DNA of 64,000 bases from DASRSS01 sp963799045 (GCA_963799045.1 CAWCVN010000005.1:1-64000); one strand, 5' to 3'; shown: positions 38,639-48,356, counted from the first letter of the stretch. Program-made: numbers and translations. Notes: generated by a model from the sequence alone, not told the origin.

Positions 38639-40144
38639 TCAGCCCGCCTTCGCCGTGGCCGGTTCGACCGCGGGCGTCCGGGCGAGCATCTCGTAGTCAC
38701 GCGCGGCGAGCTGGCGCATCTGCCGCAGGTACTGGGTGGCGAAGCCTGGGTACATCGACGCGTTGTAGCCGTCGGCGGTCAGGTACCAGCTGCTGCATCC
38801 GGACATCCAGGTCGTCCGGCGCAGACGGCGCTGGATTCGCTGGTTGTAGCGGCGCTGCGCGTCCGGACGGACGTCCAGGCAGCGCAGGTCGCGCTCGATC
38901 ACCGTGTTGATCCCTCGGACGGCGTAGTCGATCTGCCCCTGCAGATAGACCAGCAGCGAGTTGTGCCCCGGGCCCGGAATTCGGTCCGGTCGTCATGAAC
39001 AGGTTGGGGAATCCGCTGACGCTGATGCTCTTGTACGCCTGAGCGTGCCCGGACCACTCGTCGCCGAGCGCCCGGCCACCCCTCCCCATAACCGGGAACG
39101 GCGGGCCGTCGAGGTGGACGTCGTAGCCGGTGGCGAACACGATGCAGTCCAGGCGGTGCTCGATGCCGTCGCTGGTACGGATGCCCGTCGGGGCTGATCG
39201 TGGCGATCGGCCAGCTGATGAGCTTGCAGTTCTCGCGCTGCAGCGCCGGGTAGTAGTCGCTGGACATCAGCATCCGCTTGCAGCCGGCCCTGAAGTCGGG
39301 GGTGAACTGGCGGCGCAGCCACGGGTCCTTCACCTGACGGTGCAGGTGCGCCGATCGGCCAGCCGCTGGACCATCGTCGTGACCGGGGAGTCCCAGACCA
39401 GCCCGGTAGCCATCAGCCTCGTGGCCGAGGAACAGCGCGGTGCGCGCCGCCTGCTGCAGGGGCGGCACCGCACGCAGCAGCGCCTGGGCGGCCTTCGGTG
39501 TGGGCAGGTCGGCCCGGGGCAGCACCCAGCCGGGGGTGCGCTGGAACACCTTCACCGAGGCCGCGGTCTTGACCAGCTCGGGGACGATCTGGACCGCGCT
39601 GGCTCCGGTGCCGACCACGGCGACGTGTTTGCCACGCAAGTCGTAGTCGCGGTCCCATCGGGCGCTGAGGATCTTGTGGCCGGTGATAGGTGTCGATCCC
39701 CCGGATGTCCGGGAAGGCAGGCGTCGGCCAGCGGGCCGGACGCCAGCGACGACCGTGCGCGCACGCAGGCTCTCGCCGCAGGCCGTGGAGACGGCCCAGC
39801 TCACCCTCGTCCTCGTCGAAGACCAGGCCGTCGACGGCGGCCCCGAAGCGGATGTGCCGGGTCAGCCCGTGCTGTTCGACGAGCCGCTCGATGTAGCGCA
39901 GGATCTCCACGCTCGGGGCGTAGGTGCGCGACCAGCGCGCGTTGCCTGCGAAGGAGAACGAGTACAGCATCGACGGGATGTCGCACGCCGCGCCCGGATA
40001 AGTTGTGTCGCGCCAGGTGCCGCCGACACGGTCGGCGCGTTCGAGGATCACGAAGTCATCGATGCCGGCCTCGAGGAGCTTGATCGCCGTGCCGATCCCG
40101 GCGAATCCGGCGCCGACGATCACCGCGGCGTGAGCCGTGCTCAC
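38639..40144 (-). pseudogene. Flavin monooxygenase (Baeyer-Villiger type), frame broken
   Basis: GTG 40144 overlaps the previous stop (GTGA). The first 90 residues are intact: HAAVIVGAGFAGIGTAIKLL (FAD site) then RVGGTWRDTTYPGAACDIPS. Other frames continue without loss: GKHVAVVGTGASAVQIVPEL (NADPH site), RTPGWVLPRADLP, CKRMLMSSDYYPAL, IVFATGYDVHLDGPP, SGFPNLFMTTGPNSGPG, TTWMSGCSSWYL and YPGFATQYLRQMR to the stop at 38639. Frame changes are near 39800, 39760, 39710, 39690, 39420, 39345, 39190 and 38975. Restored, the protein is about 500 residues, normal for the family. All key motifs survive, so indel errors are at least as likely as decay. Confidence 0.8.
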
Positions 40145-41089
40145 GCTGCGGTGTCCGCGCCTACGCCGCTGCTGCGCGGCGCGTGGGTCAGCTCCTTGAA
40201 CCAGGACGGGATGGGGCGCAGCAGCGGCCGCGGATACCGCTCGCTCAACCGCACCATCCTGTTGGCCAGAAGGTGATAGGGGTGGCGGGGGTCGACGACC
40301 ATGGCCGCGTGCGCCTTCAACACCTGGTACAGCGGCACGCGGTGCGGTGTACTCGCCGCGCTCGCCGAGCTTGGCGTACCGGCCGACCGCCGCGTACAGC
40401 CGCTCGGGAGCGAGCCCCATCTCGACGATGTTGTTGCGCATCCGGTTCAGCAGGGGGATGTACATGACCGTGCCGACGATCAGTCCGGGTGAGGCGACGT
40501 TGCCGACGAACTCGATCGCAAGCCGGCGGGCGCGAGCATGGCCGATCATGTTCAGCACCTCGAAGTCCACGGCGATGTGCCGCGACTCGTCATTGTTGAT
40601 CTTCTCGAAGACCTGGTGACAGACCGGGTCGTGGACCTCTTCGAGCAGGAACTTCAGCAGCGCCCCGTCGAGAGCGACCTCGAGCATCGGGATCACGGTG
40701 CCGAGCACCGACAGCGGCATCTCGTCGGCGTACCTGTCCAGCCACTCGATCGCCAGCCGGATGTTGACGTTCGGCTCCGGCAGCTCGTCGCCGTCGAGCA
40801 TGCCCCAGCGCCGCATCAGCGCAAGTTCGGCGTTGGCGTGCCGCTGCTCCTCGGCGTGGAAGTAGCGGTAGATCTCGGCGATCACCGGCGTGGGCGCCTT
40901 CTTCGCCATGGCCGCGAAACCGCGCGCGCCGACGTTCTCGATCCAGCACAGGTCTGCCATGAACGCCTTGAGTTTCGGCCTGAACTCGTCACCGACCGTC
41001 TCGGCGCCGGGTGCGACCCAGTCGATCTCGGCGAGGGCCCACTGCCGATCTTTGATCTTGGCGAGCATCTCGTCCATGTCCATTGGCAT
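40141..41089 (-). pseudogene. Ferritin-like diiron protein, one frameshift
   Basis: ATG 41089 lies 3 bp after the SDR stop. The diiron pattern is visible: CWIENVGARGF, AEEQRHANAEL, then EVHDPVCHQVFEKI and NNDESRHIAVDFEVL. This is a four-helix carboxylate-bridged diiron fold like those next to flavin monooxygenases in mycobacteria. After GERGEYT near 40345 one extra base shifts the frame; the next frame gives VPLYQVLKAHAAMVV, HPYHLLANRMVRLSERYP and the stop at 40141. Restored length is about 316. It may hydroxylate or reduce the substrate of the monooxygenase. Function not proven. Confidence 0.75.
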
Positions 41090-41091
41090 GC

Positions 41092-41967
41092 TCAGCCCTC
41101 CTTCCGTTCGACATCCTGCGGCTCTGCGCCGTGCACCGGTCCGAAGCGACCCAGCACGCCGGCGAGGCGGGTGAAGCTGCGCGGCGCGTACCGCTTGAGC
41201 TGCCAGGCGGCCTTGGCGTCCAGTTGCGGCAGCACGTACAACGCGCCCCGGTCGTGCCGGTCCAGGCAGATCCGGGCCACCCGCTCCGGCGACATGCCGG
41301 TGGTGCGCATCAGCGTGTCGGCGAGACCGGCCGCGCCGGCGGCGATCCGGCCGTCGTCGAGGATGTTCGTCTTCACGAACGTGGGGCACAGCACGCTCAC
41401 GTACACGCCCGAGCCGGCAAGTTCGGCCGCAAGCGTCTCGGACAGGGCGAGCACGCCGGCCTTGCTGACGTTGTAGGCCGCCATCCGCGGTGCCGCAGCG
41501 AACGACGCCGCCGAGGCCACGTTGACGATGCCGCACTGCCGGCCCCGGGCCGCCTGGCGCAGCAGCGGCGCGAACACGTGGCAGCCGTGAACGGCACCCC
41601 ACAGGTTCACGCCGAGCGTCCACTGCCAATCTGCCAGCGGGGTTTGCCCGATCCGCTCGCCGCCCGCACCGACGCCGGCGTTGTTGACCACGAACGTCGG
41701 CAGGCCGGCGAGCCAGTCCTGGGCGTCCCGGGCGAGCGTCTCGACATCGTCCACGCGGGAGACGTCGCAGTGCAGCGCGCGGGCCTTGCCGCCGTGGCCG
41801 GCGATCTCGGCGGCGGTCCGCTCGGCGGCGGCGAGGTCGATGTCGCTGCACACGACGTTGCCGCCGCGCCGGGACAGTTCGAGGGCGAAGGCCCGGCCTA
41901 TTCCGCTGCCCGCGCCCGTGACCACCGCGCTGCTGTCATGGCTGCGCCGTGCTCCGAGGCCGATCAT
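41092..41967 (-). CDS. SDR family oxidoreductase
   Basis: 291 residues from ATG 41967. The cofactor motif is VVTGAGSGIGRAFALEL near 14-30; an NNAG motif (VVNNAGVGAGG) and catalytic Tyr/Lys (YNVSKAGVLALSE) follow. It is first gene of the SDR / ferritin-like / monooxygenase / MerR unit and probably forms or removes a ketone acted on by the Baeyer-Villiger-type enzyme. The ferritin-like gene begins 2 bp after its stop. The 98 bp between its start and the next gene at 42066 contain no gene. Confidence 0.87.
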   Translation of the reverse strand: MIGLGARRSHDSSAVVTGAGSGIGRAFALELSRRGGNVVCSDIDLAAAERTAAEIAGHGGKARALHCDVSRVDDVETLARDAQDWLAGLPTFVVNNAGVGAGGERIGQTPLADWQWTLGVNLWGAVHGCHVFAPLLRQAARGRQCGIVNVASAASFAAAPRMAAYNVSKAGVLALSETLAAELAGSGVYVSVLCPTFVKTNILDDGRIAAGAAGLADTLMRTTGMSPERVARICLDRHDRGALYVLPQLDAKAAWQLKRYAPRSFTRLAGVLGRFGPVHGAEPQDVERKEG

Positions 41968-42065
41968 GGCCGCCTCCGCCGGGGTGATCCGAACGAGCCG
42001 TGGGCCTCAGTCGAACATAGACGATGCCATCGGTCAATGGTTCAGTTGCTGATGGCAAGCAGAGC

Positions 42066-42668
42066 TCAGGCGACCGGGCCTAGGCTCACCCGGGTCGGCA
42101 GGTTGCTCGTGGCCAGGTTCTCGTCCGGCTGCACCAGGACGGCGGAGACAACCCGGACGGTGTTCGGGACGTCGAAGGCGAACCATCCGGTGGCCGACGT
42201 GCCGGGCTGCTGGCTGCGGTCCAGACCCTGACCCGCGCCACGCAGGTAGACGCCGGCGTCGTAGCTGCGTCCCTGGGCGTCGACGAGTTGGCTCGCGGTC
42301 GCGCTCATCATCGCCGGTTTCTTGCCCACGTTCTTGGCGCGCACGTAGACGATGACGAACTGGCCGTTCACGGGCCGGTACGGGTGCCCGTGGCTCACGG
42401 CGAGCCGCGTGCGGTGCAGCACCGCCTTGGTCACCGTGATGCGGAACGAGTCGTTGCGGAACGACCGGCCGGCACGAGCCTTCGTGCTCAATGCACCGGC
42501 GCCGTGCTCACTGCCGGCGAGCGGGAGCGCACCGGCCTCGGACAAGCCCGCGCTTCGATGGCCGTAGAGGTAGCCGAGGTAGCCGCAGCCGGCCATCAGG
42601 GCCAACACGAGCAGCACGGCGGGCAGGCGGCGCAAGCGCTCGCCCCGCCACTGCATGTTCATCGACAT
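42066..42668 (-). CDS. DUF4352-type secreted or lipid-anchored protein
   Basis: 200 residues from ATG 42668. The N-terminus RRLPAVLLVLALMAGCGYLG is a signal sequence with a possible lipobox (MAGC), or a single membrane anchor. The body contains FVIVYVRAKNVGKKPAMM and YDAGVYLRGAGQGLD, the immunoglobulin-like DUF4352 fold. It is last in the operon 46305 to 42066 after GT2 and GH8 genes, with 71 bp to the GH8 stop. It may sit on the outer membrane face near the exopolysaccharide machinery. Confidence 0.7.
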   Translation of the reverse strand: MSMNMQWRGERLRRLPAVLLVLALMAGCGYLGYLYGHRSAGLSEAGALPLAGSEHGAGALSTKARAGRSFRNDSFRITVTKAVLHRTRLAVSHGHPYRPVNGQFVIVYVRAKNVGKKPAMMSATASQLVDAQGRSYDAGVYLRGAGQGLDRSQQPGTSATGWFAFDVPNTVRVVSAVLVQPDENLATSNLPTRVSLGPVA

Positions 42669-42739
42669 GGTCGCCCCACCGCGGTCGTCTGACTGTTCAG
42701 CACACCTCTCACTTACCTTCGGCTGGTGGGACCGGAGAC

Positions 42740-43861
42740 TTAGCCGTCCTCCTGGCAGGGGTCGAGACGGCCGTCCAGCAGTGCACCGCCGAGGGCCAGC
42801 CAGGCGCTGCCGTAATAGGTCGGGTGCGCGCCGGCGAAGTCGGCCGCGCGCACCTGCAGCGACTCGGCGGCGGAGCGATCCCCGGCTGCCGCTGCAGCCG
42901 CCGCGGCCGCCAGCATGGGCAACGGGTGGCCGGCGGTGCTGATCGGGGGGCCGGAGAGCGAGAGCGCCAGGTCCTGGGCCCTGGTCCCCGGCGACAGCAG
43001 CTGCCACCAGGCGGCCGCGAGGCTGCGCTCGCGGTCGCTGCAGCCGGTGCCGAGCCAGATCGGCAGGCGGGCCGCGTCCAGGCCGTACTGCACCGGTGCT
43101 CCCCCGCTGGGCGAGGCGATCGGCTGCAGGTGGCCACCGGACACCTGCGCCCAGTCCGGTGGCAGCTTCGTGCCCCCGGAGGTGACCTGCTCGAGCAGGC
43201 GCAGCGCCGAGTCGGCCGCCTGCCGCCAGCGGTTGTCGCCGGTGTAGTGCGCGATCGCACCGAAGACGCTGGGCATCCAGTACGAGGGATCGACGCGCGG
43301 CGGCGACTTCGCCCACGGCCCCGCCACGATGACCGGCTCGCCGCCGACCGTGATCGACTCGGCTGCCAGCACCCTGCTCGCCAGGCGGCGCCCGTCGGCC
43401 CGAAGCGCGGTCCGGTTCGGGCCGTCGTAGCGCAGCAGGGCGTACGCCAGCAGGATGTCGGCGTCGGCGGCGGAGTTGGTGTCCTGCACCCTGCCGCCCG
43501 CCGTGGCACGCGAGGCGACCAGCCCGTCCTTGCCGGGCAGGTGTTGCTTGGTCCAGTTCCAGATCGTGCGAGCGAGGCCGGTGTCACCGACGACCTCGGC
43601 CACGAGCATGCCGTAAGCCTGTCCCTCGCTGACGATGTCGTTGCCCTGGTCGCGGCGCAGCACCCGGCCGTCCGCGGTGACGTACCCGCTCAGGAAGTGC
43701 CGCTCGGACACCAGCGTGTTCGCGGCCGAGCCCGACGGCCCAGCGGGCGAGCCGCCCGACGCGGACGGCGAGGGAGATTCAGGCGGCCCCCCGCAACCGG
43801 ACGCACAGCTGCACACCAGTGCTCCCAGGATCGTCAGAACGGCGGCACGGCCACCACTCAC
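42740..43861 (-). CDS. Glycoside hydrolase family 8 (BcsZ-like) lipoprotein
   Basis: 373 residues from GTG 43861, overlapping the GT2 stop by 4 bp. Signal peptide with lipobox-like LVCSCASGCGG, then a Ser/Pro/Gly linker. The GH8 catalytic acid Glu is in IVSEGQAYGMLVAEV near 78, and the base Asp in NSAADADILLAYALL near 133. The WMPSVFGAIAHYT segment follows. GH8 endoglucanases cleave beta-1,4-glucans, and BcsZ trims cellulose during synthesis. Its place behind a cellulose-synthase-like gene supports that role here. Confidence 0.85.
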   Translation of the reverse strand: MSGGRAAVLTILGALVCSCASGCGGPPESPSPSASGGSPAGPSGSAANTLVSERHFLSGYVTADGRVLRRDQGNDIVSEGQAYGMLVAEVVGDTGLARTIWNWTKQHLPGKDGLVASRATAGGRVQDTNSAADADILLAYALLRYDGPNRTALRADGRRLASRVLAAESITVGGEPVIVAGPWAKSPPRVDPSYWMPSVFGAIAHYTGDNRWRQAADSALRLLEQVTSGGTKLPPDWAQVSGGHLQPIASPSGGAPVQYGLDAARLPIWLGTGCSDRERSLAAAWWQLLSPGTRAQDLALSLSGPPISTAGHPLPMLAAAAAAAAAGDRSAAESLQVRAADFAGAHPTYYGSAWLALGGALLDGRLDPCQEDG

Positions 43862-46305
43862 GCGCTACCCCCCGCCGTGCTAGACGAGGCCAGCGCCGCG
43901 GGCGCCCCCGCCGCTGTCGAGGTGGTTGTCGAGGCCGCCGTCGAGCTCGCCGGTGATGTCGCAGACGACGTCGCAGCCGGTGCGGCTGACGGTGACGTCG
44001 ACGGCGAACCCGACGGTGATGTCGACGGTGACGTCGACGGCGAACCCGACGGTGATGTCGACGGCGAGCCCGACGGCGAACCCGACGGTGACGTCGACGG
44101 CGAACCCGACGGTGATGTCGACGGTGACGTCGACGGCGAACCCGACGGTGATGTCGACGGCGAGCCCGACGGCGAACCCGACGGTGATGTCGACGGCGAG
44201 CCCGACGGTGACGTCGACGGCGAACCGGACGGCGAACGCGAACCGCTGCCGCCGCTGCCCGGCGACCGCGTGGTCGCGCCGTAGCGCACGCCGTGGCCGC
44301 GGGCCGGACCGACCAGTTGCGGCGTGACCACCTGCTGCCCGCCGGGCCCGAGCAACGCAACCGCGGCCGCAATCGCCGTTCCTGCTCCAGCCAGCCCGGC
44401 AACCGCGAAGGTGGCACGCCGGGCGGTGCGGTAGCGGGTGCTCTCGGTCTTGCGCCGGGCCTGAAGTTGCTCCGGCAGCGCCGCCCGCTGCGCGCCGAGG
44501 CTGTTGATCGGGGCGCTGAGGAAGGCGATCGTCGGCCAGACCAGCAGGCAGGCGGTCAGCACACCGCCGTAACTGCCCGCCCGCGTCAGCGCACCGGCGA
44601 TCGCGGCGACGCCCAGCAATGCGAGCCCGGTTTCGGCGAGGTTGCCGCGCACCGCGTCCCACCACCGTGCCTGCTCGGCCGTCTTCGGCGTCCGCAGGAA
44701 TTCCGCCTCGCGGGCGAACAGGCCCTGCACCGACGCCCGCGCCACGACCAGGCTCGTGGCCTGCCAGATCATGAAGGCGCCGAACGCGTCCCGCCACGAG
44801 GCTCCGGTACCTCGGCGCAACAACGCGACCGCCCGCACCAGGCCGAGGGCGACCAGCACCGGGATGGCGGCGAGCAGGAACCCGGTGAGCTTGCGCAGCA
44901 ACAGGCCGGCCCCGAAGGTGACGTTCGCTGCGCCGACGAGCAGGAATAGGTAGAACAGCAGTGCCAGCAGGTCCCCGTACCACTGCAGCGCGCCGGACAG
45001 ATACGCCCAGCGCTGACCGAGCGTCATCCGGTTGCCGTCGTGTACCCGCCCGGGCAGCATCGATCGCCAGTGCCGGCGAAGGATCTGGATGCCGCCGAAA
45101 CACCAGCGGAACCGCTGCCCCTTCAGCGCCTCGAACGTCAGCGGCATGACACCGACACCGAACGAGCGATCGACGTGCCGGCCGGACCAGCCCTCGCGCA
45201 ACAGCCGCAGCGACAGCTCGGCGTCCTCGGTGATGCACCACTCGTCCCAGCCACCGACCTGCTCGATCGCGGCACGCCGGATCAAGCCCATCGTGCCCGC
45301 AAAGATCGCGCCGTCGCGCTCGTTGCGCGAGGGCTGCGACACCGTGAAGAAGTACTTGTACGAGTAGTACAGCCGGCGATAGAACGGCGCCTGGCGCCAG
45401 TCCCGGTAATCCTGCGGTGCCTGAATGAACCCCACGTCCGGGTCGCCGAACAGCGGCGCGCACCGGCGCAGGAAGTCTGGGGCGAGCTGGTAGTCCGCGT
45501 CGATCACGCCGATGAGCTCGGTCCGCGGGTCGATCATCTCCCGGAGCGCGAAGTTCAGCGCCCCCGACTTGTAGCCGGGCCAGTCCTGAAGGTGCACGAA
45601 CTTGATGCCGTGGCGGGCGCACCACTGCTCCACCGGCCGCCACAGGGCTTCGTCGCCGGTGTTGTCGTCCAACGCGATGATCTCGTAGCTCGGGTAGTCG
45701 AGCCCGCGCAGTGATTCGAGCGTCTCGATCACCATGTCCGGCGGCTCGTTGTACGCCGGGACGTGCAGGCTGACGAACGGCAGGGCGACGTCCGTCGCGC
45801 CCGGCGCCGCCCCGTCGGCGATGCGTCGCAGCCAGCTCTCCCGCCCGAGCGCGTCGCACAGCTCCCACAGGTAGGCGCAGCCCAGAAACGCGGCGGCGAC
45901 CTCGAGCAGCCACAGGACGACGCCCCCGACCGTGCCCGCGGCGCCGAGATGGGTGGCGAAGGTCCACCAGAGCATGAAGATCAGGTAGCCGGCGAACAGG
46001 TAGGTCGTCGCCGACCAGCACAGGTGGGCTCGGGCGCTCCAGCGCCGCGTGACCGGCATCCAGGCCAGACTCACCGCGACCAGGCCGCCGCCGCCGGCGG
46101 CGAGGTTGTCCACGGTGACACCCACAAGCGCGAGCAGCCCGGCGACGGCCGCGGCGAGCAGCACCGTCGAGACCAGCGCGAATAGGAACCGGCGGGTCGT
46201 CGGCCAGGTGCCCAGCGTCCGCCCACGGACAGGCATCCGCAGGAACAGTGCAACCGTCGCGATCGGGGCAGCGAGCAGCCCTGCGATCAGAATCGCGGAA
46301 AGCAT
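43858..46305 (-). CDS. GT2 cellulose-synthase-like glycosyltransferase
   Basis: 815 residues from ATG 46305. N-terminal hydrophobic helices (about 1-130) come before the GT-A domain: VPAYNEPPDMVIETLESLRG, IIALDDNTGD, GVIDADYQLAPDF (DxD), ITEDAELSLRLLREGW (TED base) and QRFRWCFGG (Q-x-x-R-W). These are the processive beta-glycan synthase motifs. More helices run to about 590, and no PilZ domain is seen. The last 85 or so residues are Ser-Pro-Ser-Gly/Thr repeats encoded by a 12-bp tandem repeat. It probably makes and exports a beta-glucan with the GH8 and DUF4352 proteins. Confidence 0.88.
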   Translation of the reverse strand: MLSAILIAGLLAAPIATVALFLRMPVRGRTLGTWPTTRRFLFALVSTVLLAAAVAGLLALVGVTVDNLAAGGGGLVAVSLAWMPVTRRWSARAHLCWSATTYLFAGYLIFMLWWTFATHLGAAGTVGGVVLWLLEVAAAFLGCAYLWELCDALGRESWLRRIADGAAPGATDVALPFVSLHVPAYNEPPDMVIETLESLRGLDYPSYEIIALDDNTGDEALWRPVEQWCARHGIKFVHLQDWPGYKSGALNFALREMIDPRTELIGVIDADYQLAPDFLRRCAPLFGDPDVGFIQAPQDYRDWRQAPFYRRLYYSYKYFFTVSQPSRNERDGAIFAGTMGLIRRAAIEQVGGWDEWCITEDAELSLRLLREGWSGRHVDRSFGVGVMPLTFEALKGQRFRWCFGGIQILRRHWRSMLPGRVHDGNRMTLGQRWAYLSGALQWYGDLLALLFYLFLLVGAANVTFGAGLLLRKLTGFLLAAIPVLVALGLVRAVALLRRGTGASWRDAFGAFMIWQATSLVVARASVQGLFAREAEFLRTPKTAEQARWWDAVRGNLAETGLALLGVAAIAGALTRAGSYGGVLTACLLVWPTIAFLSAPINSLGAQRAALPEQLQARRKTESTRYRTARRATFAVAGLAGAGTAIAAAVALLGPGGQQVVTPQLVGPARGHGVRYGATTRSPGSGGSGSRSPSGSPSTSPSGSPSTSPSGSPSGSPSTSPSGSPSTSPSTSPSGSPSTSPSGSPSGSPSTSPSGSPSTSPSTSPSGSPSTSPSAAPAATSSATSPASSTAASTTTSTAAGAPAALASSSTAGGSA
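43991..44230 (-). repeat. 12-bp tandem repeat encoding SPSG/SPST
   Basis: Twenty 12-bp units run from 43991 to 44230 with three main variants (GGTGACGTCGAC, GGTGATGTCGAC, GGCGAACCCGAC, plus GGCGAGCCCGAC). Units 1-8 (43991-44086) are identical to units 9-16 (44087-44182), so the last enlargement was a 96-bp duplication. On the coding strand each unit gives Ser-Pro-Ser-Gly or Ser-Pro-Ser-Thr, a flexible wall-spanning or glycosylated tail. Confidence 0.92.
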
Positions 46306-46431
46306 CCCGCCCCGTTCTCGCAGCGAATGCCGGCGGTTACCGGCCCGCCGTGCGACTACCCGGGAAGCGCGCGCACGAAACCGACACGGCCGCGAAGCCG
46401 CCCGAGAGGGCCGGACCGGCTCAGCACGCCA

Positions 46432-47490
46432 TCAGGGCGCCGGCGCGCCGGGGCGCTCGCCATGCCGACTGAGCACGCGGTATCCGACGGGGAACAGCCG
46501 AAACCCGAAGCGGTCCAGCAGCCCCCACAGCCCGCTGCGAACCCATACCGCCATGGCGACGGCCACCGAGCCGACGATGATCAGGTACCAGGCACCCTGC
46601 GAAGCCAGCGTCTGTTGAAGCGTGAAGAACACGATCGTTCCGACGATGGGGCCTTCGAGTGTCCCGATACCGCCGATCAACACGACAAAAATCATGTACG
46701 CCGACCATTGCACGCCGTACACGTTGTCGGGTTGGACGTTGAGCTGGCTGATCGCCAGCAACGCACCGGCTGCTCCCGCACCGAGTGCTGCGACGAGGTA
46801 CACGGTGCGCTTGGCCCACCCCACCCGGACGCCGACGGCCCGCGCGGCCCGTTCGTCGTCGCGCACGGCGGTAAGCGCCAGGCCGACCCGGCTGCGCAGC
46901 ACGAGGAAGCAACCGGCCAGGGTCAGCACGGCCACCGCGAGCGCGGCCCAGTAGGTCAACGCTCCGAGCACGACCGGATCGAAGCTGTCGAGGCCGGGGA
47001 CGTTGGTGCCGGTGCCGCCACCGAGTGACGACGATCGGATCGTCAGTAGTGCGAATACCTCGGCAACCGCCCAGGTGCCGATGGCGAAGTAGCCACCGCG
47101 CAAGCGGAACACCAGCCACGACACCGGCACAGCGACCACGGCACAGACCACCGCCGCAATCGGAAGCGCGACGAACACTCCGACGCCGTGCTGGGCGAGC
47201 CACAGCACGGCGTACGCGCCGACTCCGATGTAAGCCTGCTGCCCCACCGACACCAGGCCGGCGTAGCCGGCCATCAGGTTCCACGTCATCCCGAGCACGA
47301 GCAGTATGAAGAAGTCGACCAAGGTGTTCGTGCTGTTCTGCCCGACAAGGTAGGGCAGGTAGCCGAGCACGACGAGCACGAGCAGGCCGGGTGCGATCGC
47401 CCAGCGCGACGCCCGCGTCGAGCGAATGATGCGCGGCGTGAGCGGCCCGACACCCGGCTTGCTGTCGAGCCCGTCCAGTCCGCCGATCAT
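46432..47490 (-). CDS. livM: Branched-chain-type ABC transporter permease LivM
   Basis: 352 residues from ATG 47490, overlapping livH by 4 bp. About ten hydrophobic helices, with the family core NLMAGYAGLVSVGQQAYIGVGAY near 80 and the conserved loop SRVGLALTAVRDDERAARAVGV near 215. The long hydrophilic C-terminus is GYRVLSRHGERPGAPAP. It forms the channel with LivH. Last gene of the livK-G-F-H-M order. The 126 bp to the GT2 gene hold no gene. Confidence 0.9.
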   Translation of the reverse strand: MIGGLDGLDSKPGVGPLTPRIIRSTRASRWAIAPGLLVLVVLGYLPYLVGQNSTNTLVDFFILLVLGMTWNLMAGYAGLVSVGQQAYIGVGAYAVLWLAQHGVGVFVALPIAAVVCAVVAVPVSWLVFRLRGGYFAIGTWAVAEVFALLTIRSSSLGGGTGTNVPGLDSFDPVVLGALTYWAALAVAVLTLAGCFLVLRSRVGLALTAVRDDERAARAVGVRVGWAKRTVYLVAALGAGAAGALLAISQLNVQPDNVYGVQWSAYMIFVVLIGGIGTLEGPIVGTIVFFTLQQTLASQGAWYLIIVGSVAVAMAVWVRSGLWGLLDRFGFRLFPVGYRVLSRHGERPGAPAP

Positions 47491-48356
47491 GCGTCCACCG
47501 TCGCCGGCAGCAGACCGCTCGGGCGCAGCGCCAGGACCGCGAGGAACACGAGGTGTGCCACGAGCACGCCCAGCGAGGTGTCGATCTGGTTGCCCAGCGT
47601 CTGCGCGAGCCCGAGCACACAGCCGCCGGCGAGCGTGCCCCACAGCGAACCGAGACCACCGATGATCACCGCTTCGAATGCGAACAGCAGTAGGCCGCTC
47701 CCGCTTGTCGGCGCGAACTGTTCGTACATGCCGGCGGCCAGACCGGCGATCGCGACCGTCGCGAACGCCACTGCCGTCGCGATACCCGCGATGTGCCGGG
47801 TGTTGATACCGACGATCGAGGCGGCCTCGGTGTCGTCGGCCAGCGAACGGATCTGCCGGCCGATGCCGGTTCGGGCCAAGAAGAGCTGGACCGCCGCCAG
47901 CACGACCACAGCTGCCACCAGGATGCCCAGACGGAGGTAGCTCACCGCGACGGCGCTGCCGGCGTGGAAGGCTTTGGTGACGAGGTGCCCGACGCTCAGC
48001 GAGTGGCTGTCGGCGGAGAATCCCTCGAGCAAGGCGTTCTGCAGCACGATCGACAGGCCGAAGGTCACCAGCAAGGTGGTCAGCGGCCCGCTGTCCATGC
48101 TTCGTTGAAGCACCGTCCGCTGAGACACGTAACCGAACACCGCGAACATCGGCGGCACGAACAGTAGCGCCCACAAAGCGTTGGAGTGCACCGACGGCAG
48201 CAGCGCCACGGCCACGTACGCGCCCAGGATCGCCAGGTCGCCGTGCGCCAGGTTGATGATCCCGAGCACCCCGAACAGCAGCGACAGGCCGCAGGCGAAC
48301 AGCGCGAAGAGCCCACCCAACAGCAGGCCCTGCACGATCGCGTTGACCCAGGTCAT
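47487..48356 (-). CDS. livH: Branched-chain-type ABC transporter permease LivH
   Basis: 289 residues from ATG 48356. It starts with WVNAIVQGLLLGGLFALFA, and the family motif GIINLAHGDLAILGAYVAV lies near 33-51; IRSLADDTEAASIVGINTRH is the conserved cytosolic loop. It pairs with LivM. The ATG overlaps livF by 4 bp. The substrate depends on the binding protein and is probably aromatic here, judged from the neighbouring operon. Confidence 0.9.
   Translation of the reverse strand: MTWVNAIVQGLLLGGLFALFACGLSLLFGVLGIINLAHGDLAILGAYVAVALLPSVHSNALWALLFVPPMFAVFGYVSQRTVLQRSMDSGPLTTLLVTFGLSIVLQNALLEGFSADSHSLSVGHLVTKAFHAGSAVAVSYLRLGILVAAVVVLAAVQLFLARTGIGRQIRSLADDTEAASIVGINTRHIAGIATAVAFATVAIAGLAAGMYEQFAPTSGSGLLLFAFEAVIIGGLGSLWGTLAGGCVLGLAQTLGNQIDTSLGVLVAHLVFLAVLALRPSGLLPATVDA

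Noticed and set aside
43991..44230. Possible CRISPR array
   Set aside because: Units are contiguous 12-bp repeats without spacers and lie inside a coding frame.
42491..44284. Plus-strand frame rich in DGEPDGDVDG, like a calcium-binding repeat
   Set aside because: It is the complement of the SPSG/SPST repeat of the GT2 gene, whose GT2 motifs fix the true strand and frame.
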